NCBI GenBank assembly: GCA_019359125.1
Contig: JAHHHY010000001.1
Location: 434,001-498,000 of the forward strand
Source: Pleurocapsa minor GSE-CHR-MK 17-07R
Lineage (GTDB): Bacteria > Chloroflexota > Anaerolineae > Aggregatilineales > Phototrophicaceae
Reading direction: 5' to 3'
DNA length: 64,000 nucleotides
The stretch's first letter is position 1, and the number at the start of each line of letters is the position of its first letter. The position numbers and the translations under genes were made by a program. Below, piece by piece: positions 61,288 through 64,000 of the stretch. The notes below the pieces were generated by a model. That model did no database searches, had not been told where the DNA came from, and saw only the letters and a list, made by a program, of their open reading frames with translations.

Positions 61288-62844
61288 ATGACATCTTTGC
61301 AGCAGAAAATAACGGTCTGGATAGTGGGTGATCAACTGCTCGAACACCACTCAATATTAGAACATATGATCGTAAAATACGGCGGAAATGCCGTCACTGT
61401 TCTCCTGATTGAGTCGCGCGCGCGGGCCAAGAAGCTTCCATATCACCGAAAGAAGATTGTACTGTTATTCAGCGCAATGCGGCACTACGCTGTCGCACTG
61501 CGCGCGCGAGGCATCAATACAGATTACCGACAGGGGAGTATCCTGTCCGAGTTTGCAGCACACCTTGAGGAATATCAACCCGATCGTGTTGAAATGATGG
61601 CTGCCAGTGAATATGGTGCGCGTGTGGCCCAGCAGAAAATCGCTGCGAGATTACCAGGTCTGGTGACCATCCATACGAATACGCAATTTCTGGTTGAACA
61701 ACATAACCCCTTCCCTGCCCTAGCCTCTGGTAAGCGCGTCATCATGGAGAATTTCTACCGATCGATGCGCAAACACTTTCGCATACTGGTGGATGACGCC
61801 GACCAGCCAACCGGCGGCAAATGGAACTTTGATCACGAGAATCGTAAGCCTCTGCCAAAACATGAGTCCCCTCCCCTGCCCCGTTCATTCCCGCCAGATG
61901 ACATGACTCAGACAGTCATGGCCGATATCGCGAAGGAATCCGATCTGACAGGCGAGGTGTCGGACTTTGCATGGGCAGTCACTCACGAACAGGCGCGCCA
62001 GGCCCTCGAAGACTTCATCATTCGCCGCCTTCACAGATTTGGTGATTATGAAGATGCAATGACCACAGACAGTCTTGTGGTTTACCATTCCACTCTGTCA
62101 ATCTATCTGAATATAGGGTTGCTTACGCCGCTTGAGGTGATCGATGCGGCAGTGCATGCGTACGAGCAAGGCCATGCCCCTCTAAACGCAGTGGAAGGCT
62201 TTGTGCGTCAGGTGCTTGGCTGGCGCGAGTATATCTACTGGATGTACTGGCGCATGATGCCTGAACTGACGACAGCCAATGACTGGGAAGCCACTCGGCC
62301 CATGCCGGCGATGTTCTGGACGGCACAGACGGATATGAATTGCATTCGGCATGTGACGCAGCGACTGCTCGATCACGGCTATTCGCACCATATCGAACGG
62401 CTGATGATCGTGTGCAATTTTTGCCTGCTCGCGGGCATCAACCCGATAGACGTCAGCGAATGGTTTCTGTCGATGTACGCCGATGCATACGAATGGGTCG
62501 TGCTGCCCAACGTCATTGGGATGGGTCTAAATGCCGATGGTGGCATGACAGCCACAAAGCCGTACATCGCCTCCGCAAACTACATCAGCAAGATGAGCAA
62601 TTACTGTGCTGGCTGTTGCTACCATGCGAAACAGCGCACGGGTGACGACGCCTGTCCCTACAACTTCCTGTACTGGAACTTTATCATCAGCCATGAGCAG
62701 CGCCTGCGCTCAAATCCGCGGTTTGGGCCAAGCGTGCTTGGGCTGAAACATCTTACTGCACAGGAGCGCAAGGAGGTGCAGCAGCAGGCATCGGCGTTCC
62801 TCGACAAATTAGAATATTACGAGAGTCTGGCAGTACTTCACTAA
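61288..62844 (+). CDS. cryptochrome/photolyase-related protein of the Fe-S (FeS-BCP/PhrB) type
   Basis: About 518 residues from the ATG at 61288; 17 further codons are open upstream. An N-terminal Rossmann domain (VWIVGDQLLEHHSIL, DRVEMMAASEYG) is followed by the helical FAD-binding domain (VEGFVRQVLGWREYIYWMYW). Cysteines for a 4Fe-4S cluster occur in MIVCNFCLL and SNYCAGCCYHAKQRTG...ACPYN. The family repairs (6-4) photoproducts or acts as a photoreceptor. Confidence 0.9.
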   Translation: MTSLQQKITVWIVGDQLLEHHSILEHMIVKYGGNAVTVLLIESRARAKKLPYHRKKIVLLFSAMRHYAVALRARGINTDYRQGSILSEFAAHLEEYQPDRVEMMAASEYGARVAQQKIAARLPGLVTIHTNTQFLVEQHNPFPALASGKRVIMENFYRSMRKHFRILVDDADQPTGGKWNFDHENRKPLPKHESPPLPRSFPPDDMTQTVMADIAKESDLTGEVSDFAWAVTHEQARQALEDFIIRRLHRFGDYEDAMTTDSLVVYHSTLSIYLNIGLLTPLEVIDAAVHAYEQGHAPLNAVEGFVRQVLGWREYIYWMYWRMMPELTTANDWEATRPMPAMFWTAQTDMNCIRHVTQRLLDHGYSHHIERLMIVCNFCLLAGINPIDVSEWFLSMYADAYEWVVLPNVIGMGLNADGGMTATKPYIASANYISKMSNYCAGCCYHAKQRTGDDACPYNFLYWNFIISHEQRLRSNPRFGPSVLGLKHLTAQERKEVQQQASAFLDKLEYYESLAVLH

Positions 62845-62903
62845 GTGCAGCACAATTGGCTTAGAATCATGAATAGTATCCGGGCTTTCCCATCAAGGAC
62901 TCC

Positions 62904-63566
62904 ATGCGTAAGCTGCCGCTGTTTCCACTCAATACCGTGCTATTTCCAGGTATGCCACTCAGCCTGCATATTTTTGAAGAACGTTACAAGCAGATGATCT
63001 CGCGCTGTATCGACGAGAATATTCCATTTGGCGTGGTGCTGCTTGAAAAGGGTACGGCTGAAGAACGTCCCGGTCAGGAAATAGTGCCATTTGCCATTGG
63101 CTGTACAGCAGTCATTTCGCAGGTGCAGCATGTGGGCATGGGGCGCATGAATATCATCGCCGTTGGCACCGATCGTTTCCGCGTGCTCAGTTACGATACC
63201 AGTGAAGTGTATCTGCAAGCGGTTGTTGAGCAGCTTCCGTTTGAAGGTGCTGCTGATTTAGGCGCGCTGGATCGCCATACGGCTCCTCTGACGAACTGGA
63301 TCAGGCGCTATTTGAAGCTCTTGGGCCAGGCGGAAAATGTCACCTTTGAGGTAAATCAGCTTCCCTCTGATCCGCTAGCGCTGACCTTTCTGGCTGCCTC
63401 GCTACTCAAGTCCAGCACCGCAGAAAAGCAGGATTTGCTGCAGACAAGCAGCGTTGATACGCTGATAGATATGGTAAAGTCACTTTACAGGAAAGAGGTG
63501 ACACTGCTTTCGATTGCGCTCGAAAAGCCAAATACGGAAATGCAGTCTCCTTTTTCGGCGAATTAG
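62904..63566 (+). CDS. LON substrate-binding-domain protein (no ATPase or protease)
   Basis: A 220-residue protein with AAGGA upstream. It starts with the LON domain motif KLPLFPLNTVLFPGMPLSLH followed by IFEERYKQMISRC, and continues to a helical C-terminus. Stand-alone LON-domain proteins are common in bacteria; their role is probably substrate or peptide binding. Confidence 0.9.
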   Translation: MRKLPLFPLNTVLFPGMPLSLHIFEERYKQMISRCIDENIPFGVVLLEKGTAEERPGQEIVPFAIGCTAVISQVQHVGMGRMNIIAVGTDRFRVLSYDTSEVYLQAVVEQLPFEGAADLGALDRHTAPLTNWIRRYLKLLGQAENVTFEVNQLPSDPLALTFLAASLLKSSTAEKQDLLQTSSVDTLIDMVKSLYRKEVTLLSIALEKPNTEMQSPFSAN

Positions 63567-63611
63567 TCATTCCTTTGGGTCATCCGGCCCCTGCACACCC
63601 GAGAAAATCAT

Positions 63612-64000
63612 ATGGCATCGCATACCTTGTCAGAAATGGCCCACATTGCGCTGGAGCGTATCGAACTGCGGATCCAGCCCCTTTTTCATTCTCCAACCGA
63701 GCACCAACACTTCGTGAAGCGTCTGCGCGCTCATTTTGTTGATTTCTTCACCTATTTTCATATGTTGTACGGCCATGAATTTGATTTCTATTATCATCTC
63801 GAAGCAACCGTCCTGGTGGCAGCACAGTCGTATACAGCGCGACCGGCTGCCCTGAAGGCACTGGATGAGCACCGCGAAGCAAATCCTCGCTGGTTTGAAA
63901 GTGAACAAATGCTGGGCGCGGTGTGCTATGTCGATCTGTTTGCCGGAGACCTGAAGGGCCTGCGCGACAAGATTCCCTATTTTCAGGAACTGGGGCTGAC
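63612..64000 (+). CDS. amylosucrase-like GH13 enzyme, 3' end outside window
   Basis: 129 codons are visible from the ATG at 63612. The helical N-terminal domain (FVKRLRAHFVDFFTYFHMLY) is followed by DEHREANPRWFESEQMLGAV and CYVDLFAGDLKGLRDKIPYF, the stretch that leads into the barrel in amylosucrases and sucrose hydrolases. Amylosucrase builds alpha-1,4-glucan from sucrose. The catalytic residues lie beyond the edge, so sucrose hydrolase or trehalose synthase-like enzymes remain possible. Confidence 0.78.
   Translation, partial: MASHTLSEMAHIALERIELRIQPLFHSPTEHQHFVKRLRAHFVDFFTYFHMLYGHEFDFYYHLEATVLVAAQSYTARPAALKALDEHREANPRWFESEQMLGAVCYVDLFAGDLKGLRDKIPYFQELGL

Overview
The window is a 64 kb piece of a bacterial chromosome. 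It most resembles Chloroflexota, probably an Anaerolineae-like lineage. The grounds are the mevalonate route built on isopentenyl phosphate kinase, a UDP-sulfoquinovose synthase, an Fe-S photolyase-type protein, many exported proteins with Thr/Pro linkers and bacterial SH3 domains, and LCP and L,D-transpeptidase wall enzymes. Placement is by protein character only. I saw no rRNA, tRNA or CRISPR, and no stretch over 300 bases lacks a gene.

Host region 1 (1-47.6 kb) is dense housekeeping. In order it holds: the end of an E2 acyltransferase gene; an FAD oxidoreductase with purU; recD2; malQ and hsp20; a zinc alcohol dehydrogenase; a secreted pullulanase; lepA and tlyA; an exported protease with two membrane proteins; and a peptide-type ABC importer without its ATPases. 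Next comes an isoprenoid cluster (isopentenyl phosphate kinase, mevalonate kinase, a UbiA-family phosphoribosyltransferase and, divergently, a mevalonate-diphosphate-decarboxylase-like enzyme). After that are an M50 protease, a HEAT-repeat protein, exported LysM/M23 and SH3 proteins, an IscA-type Fe-S protein beside a SufR-like regulator, pheA, asd, sqdB, hisD, hisG/hisZ, envelope proteins, a YigZ-family protein, an AAA ATPase and a YhhQ-type transporter.

The standout is at 47,676-60,027: two head-to-tail copies of a 6,162 bp element, indistinguishable wherever compared and giving identical predicted proteins. The gene content is that of a filamentous phage (Inoviridae-like): an HUH rolling-circle Rep, a possible ssDNA-binding protein, two tiny coat-like membrane proteins with a terminator between them, a large signal-peptide/C-terminal-anchor protein like pIII, small membrane proteins, a Zot/pI-type ATPase and an oppositely oriented XRE repressor. 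There is no integrase. Each junction carries a 28 bp dif-like site (11 bp arm, 6 bp centre GTATCA, 11 bp arm), so XerC/XerD integration at the host dif is the natural reading. The empty host site can be rebuilt from the two outer junctions, and it lies between convergent host genes. Several of the phage genes are shorter than 60 codons and are easily missed.

Host region 2 (60.0-64 kb) holds a PfkB-family sugar kinase, an Fe-S cryptochrome/photolyase-related protein, a LON-domain protein and the first 129 codons of an amylosucrase-like enzyme. With malQ and the pullulanase, this points to alpha-glucan and sucrose use.
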